Shown here piece after piece: positions 50,105 to 64,000 of a stretch of DNA of 64,000 nt. This stretch comes from Ceriagrion tenellum. Taxonomy: Eukaryota; Arthropoda; Insecta; Odonata; Coenagrionidae. The position numbers and the translations under genes were made by a program. Numbering within the stretch: position 1 is the stretch's first letter; each line of letters starts with the position of its first letter. Where the stretch lies: NCBI GenBank assembly GCA_963169105.1, contig OY720636.1, positions 72,342,123 through 72,406,122 of the forward strand. The letters are read 5' to 3'. Below the pieces are notes generated by a model. The model saw only the letters and a program-made list of their open reading frames with translations, made no database searches and was not told the DNA's origin.

Positions 50105-53100
50105 TTAGTCTGTAAGTAAGGAATTACTCCATAAAAACATGTATGGAGCATGCTATCTTAAGACAGTAAAGATTGAATAACAACACTGGCAAAACGAAGG
50201 TAATTGGAACCATTTGAATCGGATGTAATATTAAAATTATGGACTTTTTATTCTAGAGCTCCTATTATCAGCTTAAGATCGAGTTTCGCTTATTTTTTCT
50301 ACTAAGACAGCAAAATGACAATTTATATTTGATTTCAGTCAGATAATATTCTAATTGTGGTCGAATAACAGCTTATTTAGAAATATTAAGTTAAGCATAT
50401 ATTTTTTAAACTATCCCCTTCCCAATAATCTCTCGATAAGAGATAAATATACCCATATTAAAGATGGATTTACGACTTCATAAAACCTGCAACAAACAGC
50501 GCAGTAGAAATATTAATATTTTTCCTACACTATTACTTATCGCGCCGCTTTCTCGACCACATTATCTGTGAGAAAATTTTCTGTTTTAATGATCTTGTTC
50601 CTGATGTCACTCGCCACGAATTCCTTCAAACTTAATCTCCACAAATAGGACCAGTTTTTCGTCTTCATGCGAGAAAAGGTAATCCAAGGGGTAATTTAAA
50701 TTGAAGCCAGTCATTCAAACACAAGGCCCTCGTTGGGTGCCATAAAAACAACCTGAGGTAGCATTAGCAGAACTGCGACCATATGGGGTGAAAGAAAATA
50801 GCATCACTAAATCGACTCCCTGGCTCCAAGCCGGACGCGTGGCATTTCATCCAGATTACTGGAAATCATAGTTAGGCGCCACTTTTATGATGAAGAACCA
50901 TGAGCGTGACGAGTAAGACGTGAAATTTTCCACAACATCCGCAAACTGATGAGTCAGATTCTGGATCAAAAGTTTCAGAAGAGAAAAAATTTCAATTACA
51001 ATTTTACGACAAAATCCAATAAGTGCTATCTAGCAACGAGCAGGAATCTTCAGGCGCATTTGCAGAAGGGACTCAAATAGAAATAGCACAGGTTCGCTTA
51101 AATTCAATAATTAAAACTCGAATATACTGAATGTGGAGGTTTAGGTTCATATCACAGTCAATTTAAATGATTTTTGAGAATAATTTCCTTCCTTCAGTGC
51201 TACAGTCTACTGACAAATTCGCCACAACAGATGACTGGCGATGGTATTGGTCCAACTATTCCATTATACCCCGAGACACCTCTAGCACGTATCACTTCAT
51301 GTTTGCCTTGATCAATTCGCCGCAATTGGAAAGCACCACACAAATCCTGGGAAGGTGATTTGGGTGCGAAAGCAGTCGTTTGAAAAATGCTCTTTATTAG
51401 AAGAAAACATCTACATACTACCCTACGAGACGCCACAGGGGCGTGTGGTAGAGGGTGTTAGGACACCAGCCGTGTAAAGATGTAAGGTTTTGGGAGGTGA
51501 AATGGTGACGTGTAAAATGGGAGTGTATTTAGTGGAGATCAACTTTTATTGCGGCTCGTTTTTGTCTGTTTTGTGCACGCAAAGAACGAGTTTTTTATAC
51601 CCATCTGTTCGGGAATGAATCTCTCTTATTTTATCGCTTCTGACAGATCTAGAGATGTAATGAGGCGTCATGATAATATTCTCTGTATCGCTCTGAAACA
51701 TACTTACCAGTTCAGAATTTCTCAAGCAACCTAAGCCTGGTGTGTAGCCTCCGGGTCTCTAGGGGCTCCCACCTCAATCCCTCTAAAAGTTGTTCGGCGC
51801 CATATGCTCACTCGTAGCAGCTTTTAATGAAGCGTACTGCTTTTATTTGCATTTTATAATATTTTTATTAAATCTTCATGAGTAGGGTCCCAAACATAAG
51901 TTTATATAAATTATATTTTTGATTTTTATCGGTCAATATGAGATAAATATTAGAATATCAAAGGTTACACCCTAAACAGTTACAATTTCGGGACTTAGGA
52001 GCGCTTCTCCATTCCAGAAAACGCTAGCTGAGTGGTATCTGAAAAAGAATTTGCAGGAGGAAATGAACTAATGGAGGAGTGTAATCGGACTCAGCTATGG
52101 ATCGAGGTGTACGGTCAGAGAATGATGTGAACTACTCGGTAAGGTGTGATAGGGATTGAGGAGGAAGGGAAGATGCATGAAAGCACGGAAGAGTTTCCTG
52201 CCAACGGAAATAGCGGACTTTGATTCTTTCCGCGGCTGTGCGGATCTAATTCTTCAGGACCTTTTATTTTCGAGGGGTCCGTCACGATGAAGGGGTAGAA
52301 ATGGTATCCCAAACGCCTTTGTGATTGGAAGGGCGAGCACGTAAATGGGTTGGAGCAAATCTCGACTCTAACGCAAAACTGGATCTAATTGGGAATTTCA
52401 GAGCGGTGAAGGAAGAATGGTCATGCAACAGTTTTCTTTACAAAAACTTACTCAATACATTTCAGAAGATTAAATAACTGAAAAGAAGAAAATAAAAGGC
52501 ATTCAATGACCATTCCATGACCCAAAACATACGCTTATTGGAAGAAAATAATAGATACATCGATGACTTCGTCAGATTAGCGGCAACGGAAAAAGTTGAA
52601 AAGTATTGCAGCTCAGAGTCTATTACAAAAATATTTTATGAATGATGTACTTCAAAGCCATCGTCAAGACAGCGGCAAAGTAAATAATAATGCTGCAGGC
52701 AGAGGGATAGGGGCCTTGGAACATTCGGGTATCTCCAAACTGCATCCGTTTGGATACTGACAGCTTACACGTATCCAAGCATTGCGTTCCAATTTGCATT
52801 TTGTAGTATTTACGTTGCCAGTGATAGTAAATACTGGCTATTATATACACGCTGATGGACAAGGAAGAGTGAATGTGCATGGGTTCTGATTATACTAATT
52901 TGCTTATTCAAAAACGTTGATCAAAACCAATATTCATTGTGGAAGACACAAAATAATATCGCACACAGTGACGCGTGCTGATACAAGTAAGTGTGATGGA
53001 AATCGCCATGAGCAATCGTTTTACTTGACCGGAGATTGAATCTAGTTTCGGGTACTAATTCCAATCGGGTCAAAATTTTTCTCAAAGGGAGTCTATTCAC

Positions 53101-54349
53101 TTTGACGTATATGTTGATCAACGATTTTTCCAGCGGATTGGCGATCCGTAGTCAAGCGCGTAATTTCGAAGAATTACAAAGTCACCAGTTGAAAATTCAC
53201 CATGGCATAAAGTTATGAATAATTTATGCATGCCATGAATATTACCGTGGATTAAATTATTACAAACGAAACTTATTTTTTAATGTATTTAAAAATTATT
53301 TTACGTCTATATACCTACGTTTCTTCTTCAATACAGCACTTTACAAGGGTGTTCTAGTGGGCAAAAAATCTCATATGTTCAACAATACTCGTAGGCTATC
53401 AGAAGAAATTTGAATCTAAAGTATAACAACACGTACAATTTCTCAATCACTGTGAAATGCACAGGCAATTCGGTGTACAGTCATGCGCACGGGAGAAAAG
53501 ATTGAAGCCAAAGAGAGTGAAATCCGCAATGAATATACAATTTTGCAGGATATCATTCCAATCTACATCCGCATTTAAATATCTTTATAAAGCGTCAAAT
53601 CTAGAATAAAACCACTCATCACATCCATTTACGTGAAGCACCATTAAGTGAGAGAAATTGAAATGAATTGCATTGTTTTTAGTTTCTTAAACTTAGCAGA
53701 TCGGCCAAGAAACACCTAAAAACATCGTTTATTATTAGCAAGATAAATATTGGCCGAGAAAAGATTAAAATTACATGACCATTACTTTTATTCCCCCTAA
53801 AGCGTAAAAAATTATGGCGGTTACATTGAAATGTGAAAAAAAAACCTAACGTTCTTTATAAATTAAGTTGGTTGGCCATGAGAACTATCTAGCGATCTTT
53901 TTCACCTATAGGAATAGAGAAAAAAAAAGAAATAATCACATCGGAATGGTCACAACCACCATGCCCTAACAAATCGCCACGATCCAATACGACCTGTAAA
54001 AGGATGACAAAATGCGAATTACCCGTCAATTCACTTTCGGCAATGATAAGCATATACATATGTATTATTCACTCATCAGAATTAGCACAAAATATTTCGT
54101 ATTAACATAGGTTATGATCAAATATCATAACGCTTTAACACCTACAATTTCATCCCAATTAGTTTCTTTTCTGGGAGATCACTTGAAGAATTCTACCATA
54201 ATAAAAAAAGACGCACGAGCGTTCGCCTAAAAATCTCAAATTTGCTGGATTCGCTGGGTCATTCCTCCTTTCCTTCCATCAACCGAGTTCCGGAACCTGC
54301 TCTTCCAGAAACAACACTCCTAATTTTTATCGGTTTTTTTTCTGTAAAT
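50105..54349. other. Anonymous DNA
   Basis: No supported gene. Minus strand 51436-51200 (78 codons) and plus strand 51167-51358 overlap without known domains. An AATAAAG polyadenylation-like signal on the minus strand near 51393 is preceded by moderately GC-rich sequence, so an unrecognised retroelement 3' end is conceivable. Confidence 0.4.
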
Positions 54350-54620
54350 TTCTGGGATGGCCCGTCACGTGTTTAGGCCGACCGTAGGAGCGATAGAAAC
54401 TAAAGCAAGGCCACTGAAGCCACCGCCAAGGGCTGGTCCACCTGAAATCAAATGCGTGGGTATGGATAGAGGAGGAGGGGCCGAAAGGCCGCTCCGTGGC
54501 GAGAGTGTTGGAATGGTTAAAAACGTGGCGGGAGGACGCCAGTCGCAGTTAACCTCCCCTACCACCGCTGCCAACACCAAACAAGCCCCACCTCCGAGGC
54601 AAGGAAGGAAGGATTTTTGG
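54350..54620. promoter_or_regulatory. GC-rich island
   Basis: GC- and CpG-rich, with ORFs of 108 (plus, 54357-54683) and 102 codons (minus) in the same stretch. The plus frame is rich in Pro, Gly and Arg and not recognised. Overlapping long frames on both strands argue for composition, not coding. Confidence 0.25.
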
Positions 54621-57600
54621 GAGAAGGTTATTGACTCTCTGCTGATGATGACGACTCTTTCTTTTCCCCACACATATGAGTGAAAAACCCCAGCTCTCTC
54701 TCCGTCAAAAAGTCCTCACATCAATCGAACCCTCTCTTCCCTCTGCATTGGAAGACAGCTGGGGTGTGGAAGAGCGGCGAAAGTTTTAAGGATATGGGCC
54801 ACAACCCAATCCACGACAACGTGTACTGGGAAGACTTATTTTTCCACATACTCGGAAAGCGATGATCTCTATCTTTGGATTAACATAGTAATCGCAAGGA
54901 TTGCTAAAGGCCAGTATACAGCCTATGTCTCATGTTGATTTATCCTCTGTTAGTCTCCGTGAACTGGAAAATGGTTTACACCTAAAACTTGATAAGGTCT
55001 GAGAAATATTATCACGAACACTGAATAGCAACACGTGAAGGGCATTGGCATGTCCTGAAAATGTGGCCTGAAGATCGAACATCGTACGCGTAGATATGAA
55101 CATGAATATTCAAAAGCTACTTGGTTCTGGTGGCAGCAACAACTGAGACAGCACGAATTATGAACTAAAATATTCCATCAAGTATGAGATTAAGCGTAAT
55201 ATCCTGTAAGATAGTCCTAAGTTGCACGATACTTCTGAACTTTTATATACCTTCGACTTGGCACTGAGTTATACAGGCCTTAGTCAGGCCTTACAAGCCG
55301 TTCATACGAGTATTTAATTTATTTTCCTTCACATTAAATTTGGAAATTCTAAGTTGACGGTCATTGGTACTCTCGTTTGACGCCTTCTTCCACCACATTT
55401 TTGAGCCAGCACTGGTATAGTGATTGATTTCATACATGAATATGGGTCACCTTACACTTATTGTTATATTTATTATACATCGTGGTAGAAAGCCTGAGTT
55501 ACAACACGTTGATGGTAAGCTCACGAGGGCTGAGCGAAATCTCATTTTAATTATTCTACATCCTTTCAATACAGATGGAGATCTCGTTATTCTCCACCAC
55601 CGCACAAGACTCAGATGGGTTAAACGGAACCATATGGAAAACGTGCCCTCGGGAGTGATAAGTGGTCCGGGCGTCGTTTCCAGAAATGAAACGGCAGATG
55701 AGAGAACCCAAATTGGATAATAGGAGAACAGGATGAGAATGCATCTACTTACATGCGCAACTTTAAGTTATTGCAGGTTGCACGATATTTTTGGCAGCGT
55801 AAGAGACGTTGCCTTGAATCCATATATATTCAAATCAGAATTGGTAGAGTCCCATTGGTATTCAGAATAATCATGATATCAGGAACATCCAATTTCATTT
55901 TCCGTGAAATTGTGTCAAAAATATTTCTATTATATGAAGGCAATTTTGTGCTTAAGACGGATTAATTTTTCACAATACAATTACAGAGTCTTCATGAGGT
56001 GCGATGAAAGTTGCGATAACTAACTAACGGAATCACCGGAAAGGAATATCCTCTTATTGATTGCAATCATGACATGGTTTTGATGTTGCAATAGTGATTA
56101 TTAATTTCCAAAAAAACCATAGGCGTTAACTTATAAACGGAATAGAGTATGCATTAAAAAATCATGGGATGACAATATCAGTTAAAAGAATAGATTAAAA
56201 ATGGGAATTCCTCTTCTTTCTCTTCCCTCAGCATTCGACTCGATTGCTAAAAATGACGTACATTCCGATCTAAAACCAATTACTTTGGAGTTTCCATGCA
56301 TTATGGAGCTGAGTGAAAGCTTTTTCACTTAAGATTGCCACGTTCACCCCAGAACCCTGTGAAGATATATAAGATCATCAAATGATATACATATATTAAG
56401 ATTTTAATAAACAAAGCGAGCTAAATTTATGACTGATCATGTCACTGAAATGTTTGAAGTAACAAAAATTTGGAACGTAAAAATTTACTACTATGTAAAT
56501 TGACAACGATAAAATTAGATTCAGATAAGTGCAATATCTTGATGTCATAAATTCTCATGTATTATAGTAATAATGCCATGCTTCTATTATATATAATTAT
56601 CGTGGAACGATCTATTCACGAAGCTAACTTCCCCGGTAAGAAATGTCGAAAAACTGGAGAATCTGTAGTTGGTATGTAGCAGGCAATGAACATGCCTAAA
56701 TGGGACTGCATTAATGGATAATCCCTTTGAAAAAATTTTGCCCTACCAAGTGTAATTTCCACCGACTTGCCTCAATGTCGATTACTCTGGAGAAGTAATT
56801 AAAAGGTATAGATAGGAATAGACAAATGCCATTCATTGAACTGATTATCGTTGAAAATGAGTACAATACGACTTTCAATTTTCCATGAATAAGCTCGTTT
56901 CATTTTAAATGAATACGCTCGGCCATAAATTGCTACTCGTTTTTCCGTTAGTAGAAAAACGGCTTCAATCAGTAAAAACATTAAGAGTGATTGAAAGAAA
57001 ATTATGATGATATTTTGTGAGCTGAAGGTGATGCTAATGCTGGATCACTTGCCTTCATTTTCAGGTCGTTCCTGTTTAATTAAGAAATCTCCTCGTGGAC
57101 TGAGAAATCTCGAAAGTATATTCGACTTCCTATAAATTCTTTACGCTTAAGGATATGGCTTCTTTTCGAGGTCAATCGCTTTCTTACAGCCCTATCATTT
57201 CCGAATGACAAGGTTTTTAAGTGAGGAAAGTCTGATTTTTTTCCGACTCAACTGATATGTTGACGGCCTTAAAGGGAAGATGACCCGAGGGAACCACTTT
57301 GATGCTGGGGAGCCATTTTGATGCTCTGAGTTGACATAGCCATTTCCCTATATCGAAGAGGGGAGGTCTTGGCAGAGAAGTAAAAAGCTATATATCATGA
57401 GACCACCCATCAGATCAAACTAAATACGTTAAGTAATGCGTCGACGGAAAACCGAAACTCATGGATCATGGGTCACATTTCACGTAAGTATATACATGAG
57501 TTTGTACGGTTAAACAACCATACATGTAGTAATATAAAATGCAATAATTACATATCAAAATTTTCGCCTTAATTAAAACACCGTACTGGCTTGAATTTAC

Positions 57601-60600
57601 GGCATGGAAAGCAAAGTTTTAGGGAAAACCATATGTAAATACCTGTTTTGATTGACATGGTTACATGATATTTGATATTTACCAACATAGCGACGAGACG
57701 TGTATTATTTCGCGCATAGGAGAAAATCTGTTCATAAAGAATCAAATTATTTTGAATTTAATGTCAAATACCAAAATAGCATTAAATTGTTGAGAAAAAA
57801 CTCGGGAATATACAGTTATTTCACTTTTGTCTATACCCATTGCTTATAAAAACAGATGCGATAGGTTTCACAAAAATTTGTGTATTAATGAAAATCACTC
57901 CAACTACCGACAGAAATTCGATCGCAAGGAAAGCTATTTGTACTTTGCTCTTTCCTACGTGAGGCCACCACTGAATCCGAAAAAAAAAATAATTTATTTT
58001 CCAAAAGAATCGATTGAATTTTTTTGGCTTTTTAAATGCTGTTTTCACGTTTCAACCAACTTATTTTCCGCAACCAGTTTTAATGACTGAAGACGGTGCT
58101 ACGTTTCTTGAACTTAGCATGTCGCGTAATAGGGAAAGAAACGCGGCATTTTATTTCTTAATTCCAGGCGAAGCTCCATGCATATGAACGTTGAAATATA
58201 TTGAATAACTCTCGAAATCCGGACTTGCATTTCTAAAAACCCGAATGAAAAAATTATTATCCTACTGAAAACTAATATAAGCTTGAAGTAAAAACTTTTT
58301 TAATGCCAGAAAAATGAATTATCGCTCCCTATAATTCATAAATAATCACTCAATTATTAATTAAATAAAGAGTTAACTTGAAATTTTGAGACTCCAAAAA
58401 ATTCTTAAAGCTTCTGGAGATAGACGTAGGACAGAGAAGTAATTACAAAGAGCAGAAGTTTTGATAGATATGTTTCAGTGTGCTCCATGCAAACAGAATG
58501 AGAAGCAATAAGGATTCAGTTCCAATTCTCTGGGTTACTTTCAACCATCTCAAAAATCAAACTCTGTTTCGTATTCCCAGATCAGTTCTGGTAAAAGTCT
58601 GTTGGATTTTTAATAAATTCCCCATAAAATTTTGGGGTAGTATTTTGATGAAAAATAAAATAGATTATCTAAACAAATAACTTTTAAACAGGGGGAATTA
58701 AATTTTTACAAAGCCAGAGATAAAATTAAGAATAGACAAAGCACTCCTATGGGCTAAGAATGCTTCCTTCTCTTTGCATAATTATTATCTCAGCAGGTAT
58801 TAATCACCCAAGCAACTCACTATGAAAGCCACTCCAAGTGTGACAATCAAGTACTTAAGCAAATGAGCCTCTTACTCTTCCTCCTCATCCACTGCTGAAC
58901 TAACAACTCCGTCAACTCGATACGATCTATGAACGTTAAAAGACTAACTGCTCCGCCATCGATTCACCTGGAACGAAAAACTGTTATGACTTCGGCAATT
59001 CAAAATTTTGATCGATGGATAGCATGTCAATAAAATAAAATGGGATTTTGAGAGCAAGATTACCCGCGAAACCAGTTTCAAGCTGTGTTTTTTCCCTTGA
59101 CCCATATTTTACCGATTAGAAAAGAGGCCTTTTACCCCTACGAATACATTTTCCCCGACTTACTTTTATTAATGCCCCAAACAAAACGTTTTGCATTCCT
59201 TTATGCTACCAGGTGTACGTACACTAAACTCGAAATTTGCCAAAAGACCAGTTGAAGTCAGGCATGCATTAGTGACGGTTTCTTAAACTCACATCTCCCA
59301 AGTCATCGCCGACTCCGCATTCGTAAGTATTGATCAGGAATTTTCACGCAGTTTCTTGGCTCTTCACGCCCATTTCTAGTTTTACAGATGAGTAATTCTC
59401 AGTATTTCAGTTATGCCCATCCGTTTCTCCGCTATTTGTCATGGCACTTATATACGTGGCGAGTTGAGGAGGAGAACTATTTCTTCCAATCATCATCGTT
59501 ATTTCTTTTCAGAGGGGAGCATATACGAGCCGAGATATTTTTTGAGATGCATAGACACATCTCACTTATCACCAAAACGAAACTATCCTCGAAGTTCTAG
59601 TATTTTATTAGTTCTAGTAGTTCTAATTCTTCTCCAAGTTTCCATTCTTAGATATTATAATGGCATTCATTTTCATCACATTCCATTACAAAGGTATGAT
59701 TTTTTTTTAATCTTGAGAGATTTTACTCGCGCTGTTTATGTGCAATCAAAACTCAAACAACACACTATCACTCTCAATGAAAAACATAAGAAATGCCCAA
59801 TGTACTTATAGTCGAATTCGTACCTTATAACAACGTTTGAAGTTATAAAAAAACACGAGCGTAATGCCACACCGGAGTACCTCTTTCTATCAGAACACTT
59901 GAATGTAAACGGCTCTTTCTCACTGATCCCAAAACGTTTCAGACTTCAAGAATATTCTCAGAGAATATAATATAATGAAGTAGGAGACCAAATAATAGGA
60001 GGGCACGATACGTGGAACATCGGTCAGATCTTTGAGAAATTTCAACAGTATAACTCAAAAATAGCCAAAGACAGAATTACAGGGAATAATAGACAAAAGT
60101 GGCTCCGAATTCCACAACTTCAGATGAGCGGCGAAGCTTACGTGACGGAAATTTCGAAGAAATTTAACAAGCTCGGAACGAACTAGAATCAGATTCACTC
60201 AGCCGATGGTAACAGTGCCTCGAGGGGCATTAACAGTGAGCAAAGGTTGGGCAAGAATAAGAGCAAGGAGAAAGGACGAATTCGTGGGATAAAATCTATT
60301 GATGAATAGGAGACCGTGAATAAAACACGGAGAGGGTGCAAAAAGTTTATTCTTCGGCATGAGAGCCAAATATCAGCTTTTACCGTCACGAAAACGAAGT
60401 CCATTGGCATTAAAATTAATCCTCAAATACTATGAGTGTAGACAGTTCGAAAGCATTAGAGACCCTGTGTACTCATTAATTTCTTCGATATAATTCTACA
60501 AAAAAGCGCGAAATAAATTACTGCACATTGACCAGATAAAAAAACGCAACAAATATTTTAATTATAATATGCCTTCAGTTCAAACCCTTCTCATTGTCAA

Positions 60601-62379
60601 TATAGCCTCTGTTAAATGCGATCCATGGCTACTCCAATTCTTAAAGATCTACAGGAGCATCTCGCCTTTATCTATTCTACTGAAATATCCATTAATTTTT
60701 TAGCCTATTATTTATTTTGATAAAAAAAAGGAAAATATAGTGGAATCAAGGGTTTGACAATGAAGCCTTTAAGCAAAAGTTAAATCACTGCAGGAAAAAG
60801 TTTCACAGTCCTTTCGCCATTATCAAATTTTCTCACGGAAAATAATTATTGTTCATTCGGCAAATCAAGATTAAATATAATTTTAAAAGATCGAGTCATT
60901 TAAAAATAATAAAATGTAGAGAAAATAGGGAAAATACCAGCAAAATTTGAATAGAATAAGGGCAAAGGAAAATAAGCAAGTAGGTTGGGGAGGAAGGGTA
61001 AAGGTTCGAGTTATTAGAGCTGTCGTTCAAAAGAACATCGGCTGCGAACAGAGCACTTAGAGATTAAGGATTAGTCGACTTGGGAGAGGAGAACAGACAG
61101 GTTTCAAGCCTCCGAATCTTGAAAAAATATTAGGTGCATTAAATGAGAAAACGCGAGCAACGATCCACAAGAATGAACACGTCACCATTATTATATTAAC
61201 GAGCATGAGTATCCATGACTTGATACCACTAAGTCAAATGATATATTTAAATTAACATGGATATTTTAATACATATTAATTATTAATTTTTCGTCATTGA
61301 TTAGGTTTGGAATCGACGATGAAACCAAATCCATCTTCAATCAGTTCACCTAGTAGAAGCATCCAAAGTCTAGTACTATCAAATAGTTCCAATCTCCAAA
61401 CTTAACACTTTCTTCAAAGCGTCTAAAATAGCAATTGTAAGTCTTCCTCCACCTCGCTTTTACAGATTTCCGCGTATAAAAGTTTCCATTAAACCCAACT
61501 TATGATATAGTTCTCCTGTTGCAATAAAAAGCAAAGCTTTAAAAGCCTAATTAATATTAACTAGAGCCTTTTTACATCATTATTTTTTAAATCAACTTAC
61601 TTTTCTACACTTTCCTCGGAAAGCAAATTACTTTCCCTTCCGCTTAATAAAGCGTCCGTCCCGCACATATTTCAACGAGTCTACCATCCATCCAATCGTC
61701 ACATCAGTTCCAAGGCAAAGAAACAAAAAAAGTTGGCGAATTGTAAATATAATCAACCAAATCACCTTTCCGTATAACTCTGTTCTCATCCCGGGACTCC
61801 TCTTTAAAGATCAACTTTCATTATATTTTGCAATCTCGACTAGTTTTTACAAATTCAATAAATGTGGTATGGGAAGCAGCCAAGCATCGCCCCGGCAGGG
61901 GAGTCTATTTTTTTTACTCGCGGCAGCCCTTATACCGTCGTAAATTATCCATTGCTAACAGTTTCTTTTAAACATTCGAATGCTTTCCCCTAAATAATTT
62001 TAACCTAAATATTATTAACTCCAGGTTAGTAAAAATATTCTACAATTTCCTGGATTAAAAAATATATATTTACTTTCCATTTTATAAGGTACTAGTAGCG
62101 GACCCGACAGACGTTGTCCTGCCCAAACAGCTTAGCAGTTCATTAGAGAAGGAGAAAACATTCACTAAGTATTTGTTTCAACCCACCAAAGATTTTCATC
62201 ATATAAATAAGCCTGGGTATGAAAACAATCCACATTTATATAACACGTGAATTCAATATTGGTTCCGATAAACTTCCGTTGGTCGTAATAAAATTATCAT
62301 AGTAAGCAGATCTTGCTCGGATAATAATATTAACCACAATTTGTTAGTAATCATAACTGTTTTCTTCTTAAGATAACGG
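54621..62379. other. AT-rich anonymous DNA
   Basis: Nearly 8 kb without a supported gene or repeat. The longest frame is 132 codons (59413-59811 plus), overlapping another of 70 codons, with no recognisable domain. Confidence 0.45.
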
Positions 62380-62830
62380 CAGCCGTAAGTAGATCTTTCT
62401 CCGTTCTCATCCTTCCTCGGCGGAGTTGCAGTCGGACCCGACTGTTGTTGTTTCTCTTGGCCGGATGCGGCAGGAACTTATGCTTCCCAGCTAATTTACA
62501 TCCTCGGCGACAGGTGGGTGAGAGATCGTCCCTTATGCGCCGGTGCGGGAGATGCCTCTCCGGATAAGTCAACGGGGGAATGGGGATGAAGTCGGGAGAG
62601 ACGAGCAAATCCATTGGATTGTAAACTTGAGGGATGAGGATGAATGTTCCCCAGCCGGTGACCTCGGGGGCGCGGAGGAAGTCATCGTTCCATTTTGAAA
62701 GTGGCGACGGCGGCCCGAATGGATCACGGGTGCGAGAAATGCCCGCTGCGCCGGACATGAACTCACGTCCGATCCGAGGCTCATTGAGATAAATTGCGCC
62801 CGGACGCCATTGTCTCAACATAAAACCGAA
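62380..62830. promoter_or_regulatory. GC-rich island with 156-codon minus ORF
   Basis: A sharp GC-rich block. The minus strand is open from 62821 to 62351 (156 codons, Arg- and Pro-rich, beginning MLRQWRPGAI). I do not recognise it and see no signal peptide, membrane segment or motif. On the plus strand a GTAAGT donor-like site follows GGCAGCC at 62395. A promoter, an exon of an unknown gene, or a chance frame are all possible. Confidence 0.25.
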
Positions 62831-64000
62831 GGAGCAGGGAGGCGATGTAATTTATAACTCGTAGCTTAAGCCTTGGCCATTCATCCAAAGTGGACGCTTT
62901 CCGAGGATAATTTCATTATGAATCTGATCTCTTTTTTTGTCATGTCATTCCGTTCCAGCGACTAGCTTCTTCCATAATGATCACAGTCGCTACTCACACA
63001 TGTGCAAACGGGCAGTAGCACGTCTTCAACGGTTTCTCCTTGTTCGCAATCATATTTCTAAGGCTGTCTGACTTATAATTTCAAGATTTTTACAAAAGAC
63101 TATCCACATTTACATAAATATGGTTTTATACCGTTCGTAATATTTGAATATTGAATTATCTTTACCCTTCGAAAATAAGCAGCACATAGAAGCGAGTCAC
63201 GCATCGCAACGATCGTAATTTCAGGATATTTTCCAGACATTAGCTTACAAATAAATATCTAAAGTTGCAGTCGGAATACCATTGAAAATCTATTAGTGTA
63301 AAAGATTTTGAAGATGAGAGAGAATCAGCATATTTTGTTTAAATATACCTAAAATGTGGCAAAAAAATACGGTTGCCGATGCCAACGTACCATTTAAAAT
63401 GTTCCATATCTGCCATAATGGTGCAAATAACTTAAGCCCATTAACCATAAGAAGACTAACTCAGATAACCTAAGCGAGGAAAACGAGTTCATTTGAAGAC
63501 CTATCCAAGTCATTGGAATAGCCGAAGGGATATCGAAAGGAACTCCTCGTAGTAGTTTCGAATTTAACTAAATGTGCCTCGAATACACTGAATCGTGGGT
63601 GAAGTTATCTTTTGCAAGTTGGATGTGTTGTTCAAAAGCAAACTCTAAGCTGTAATAAGCCACCACGAGCCACAATAACTATCCGACCGAATCCGGCTAG
63701 TTCCTCATCACATTAATTAAAATCCGGACTTTTATATGGGGAATATTACTGAGGGACAATTTTATAATATCACGTGAAGTGAAACCATTAGATGATGTAG
63801 CCCTCAGATTTTTGCGGTTTTAACCGAGAAATCATATTTCGAATGGTACACTACAACCATTAGCAGATTGAACAACATCGATGGGAGAGCTTTTCTATAT
63901 CTACTATTATGTCAGGAAAATGCTTAACCATAAATTAAAAAACCTAAGGGTTTATCACGGATAGCATGAATCTCTCTCTTGAAAACGAAATTATATTTTG
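62831..64000. other. AT-rich anonymous DNA to window end
   Basis: Nothing supported: no ORF of note and no repeat structure seen. Confidence 0.45.

Overview
The window looks like a gene-poor, repeat-rich stretch of a eukaryotic nuclear genome, most likely an arthropod and probably an insect. It is AT-rich, and six-frame reading gives almost only short spurious ORFs. The recognisable content is transposon-derived: Penelope-type and LINE retrotransposon pieces, PIF/Harbinger, piggyBac-like and hAT-like DNA elements, and tRNA-derived SINEs. There are no operons or bacterial signals. I cannot name a species, and I found no complete host gene. The window is either intergenic or lies in long introns.

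Layout. Positions 20-363 (minus) hold a decayed GIY-YIG endonuclease end of a Penelope-like element. Positions 5257-8619 (minus) hold the best-preserved element: a 5'-truncated LINE whose endonuclease, reverse transcriptase and C-terminal region are collinear, broken by one in-frame stop and one single-base frameshift, with a 3'UTR ending in a TTA-type microsatellite. Around 10.35-10.9 kb are a tRNA-derived SINE and a small piggyBac-like MITE. A GC-rich island covers 12.3-13.6 kb, with a good splice-donor-like site at 13569. Positions 16079-17308 hold an unclassified terminal-inverted-repeat element. A hAT-like end lies near 20.84 kb, and two 141-bp direct repeats sit at 21.4 and 22.4 kb. SINEs occur at 24.5, 25.7-26.0 and 30.3 kb. 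A fossil LINE C-terminus is at 27.03-27.18 kb and a hairpin carrying a GAAACGCGTCG motif at 27.84-27.90 kb.

Further right are a strong fold-back hairpin at 39.08-39.20 kb and a 2.2-kb Harbinger element (47870-50104) with a broken HARBI1-like transposase and a SINE-like insertion. The remainder is anonymous AT-rich DNA with scattered GC-rich islands (26.0, 29.4-30.2, 34.4, 45.4, 54.4 and 62.4 kb), which could be promoters or first exons of genes lying mostly outside the window or spread over long introns.

The coding remnants do not form a pathway; they record successive and sometimes nested transposition. The most promising undescribed items are the 16-17 kb inverted-repeat element, the 39-kb hairpin flanked by 12-bp direct repeats, the 27.8-kb ribozyme-like hairpin, and the iterated subterminal repeats of the Harbinger element. 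All calls come from reading the sequence; no database search was run.
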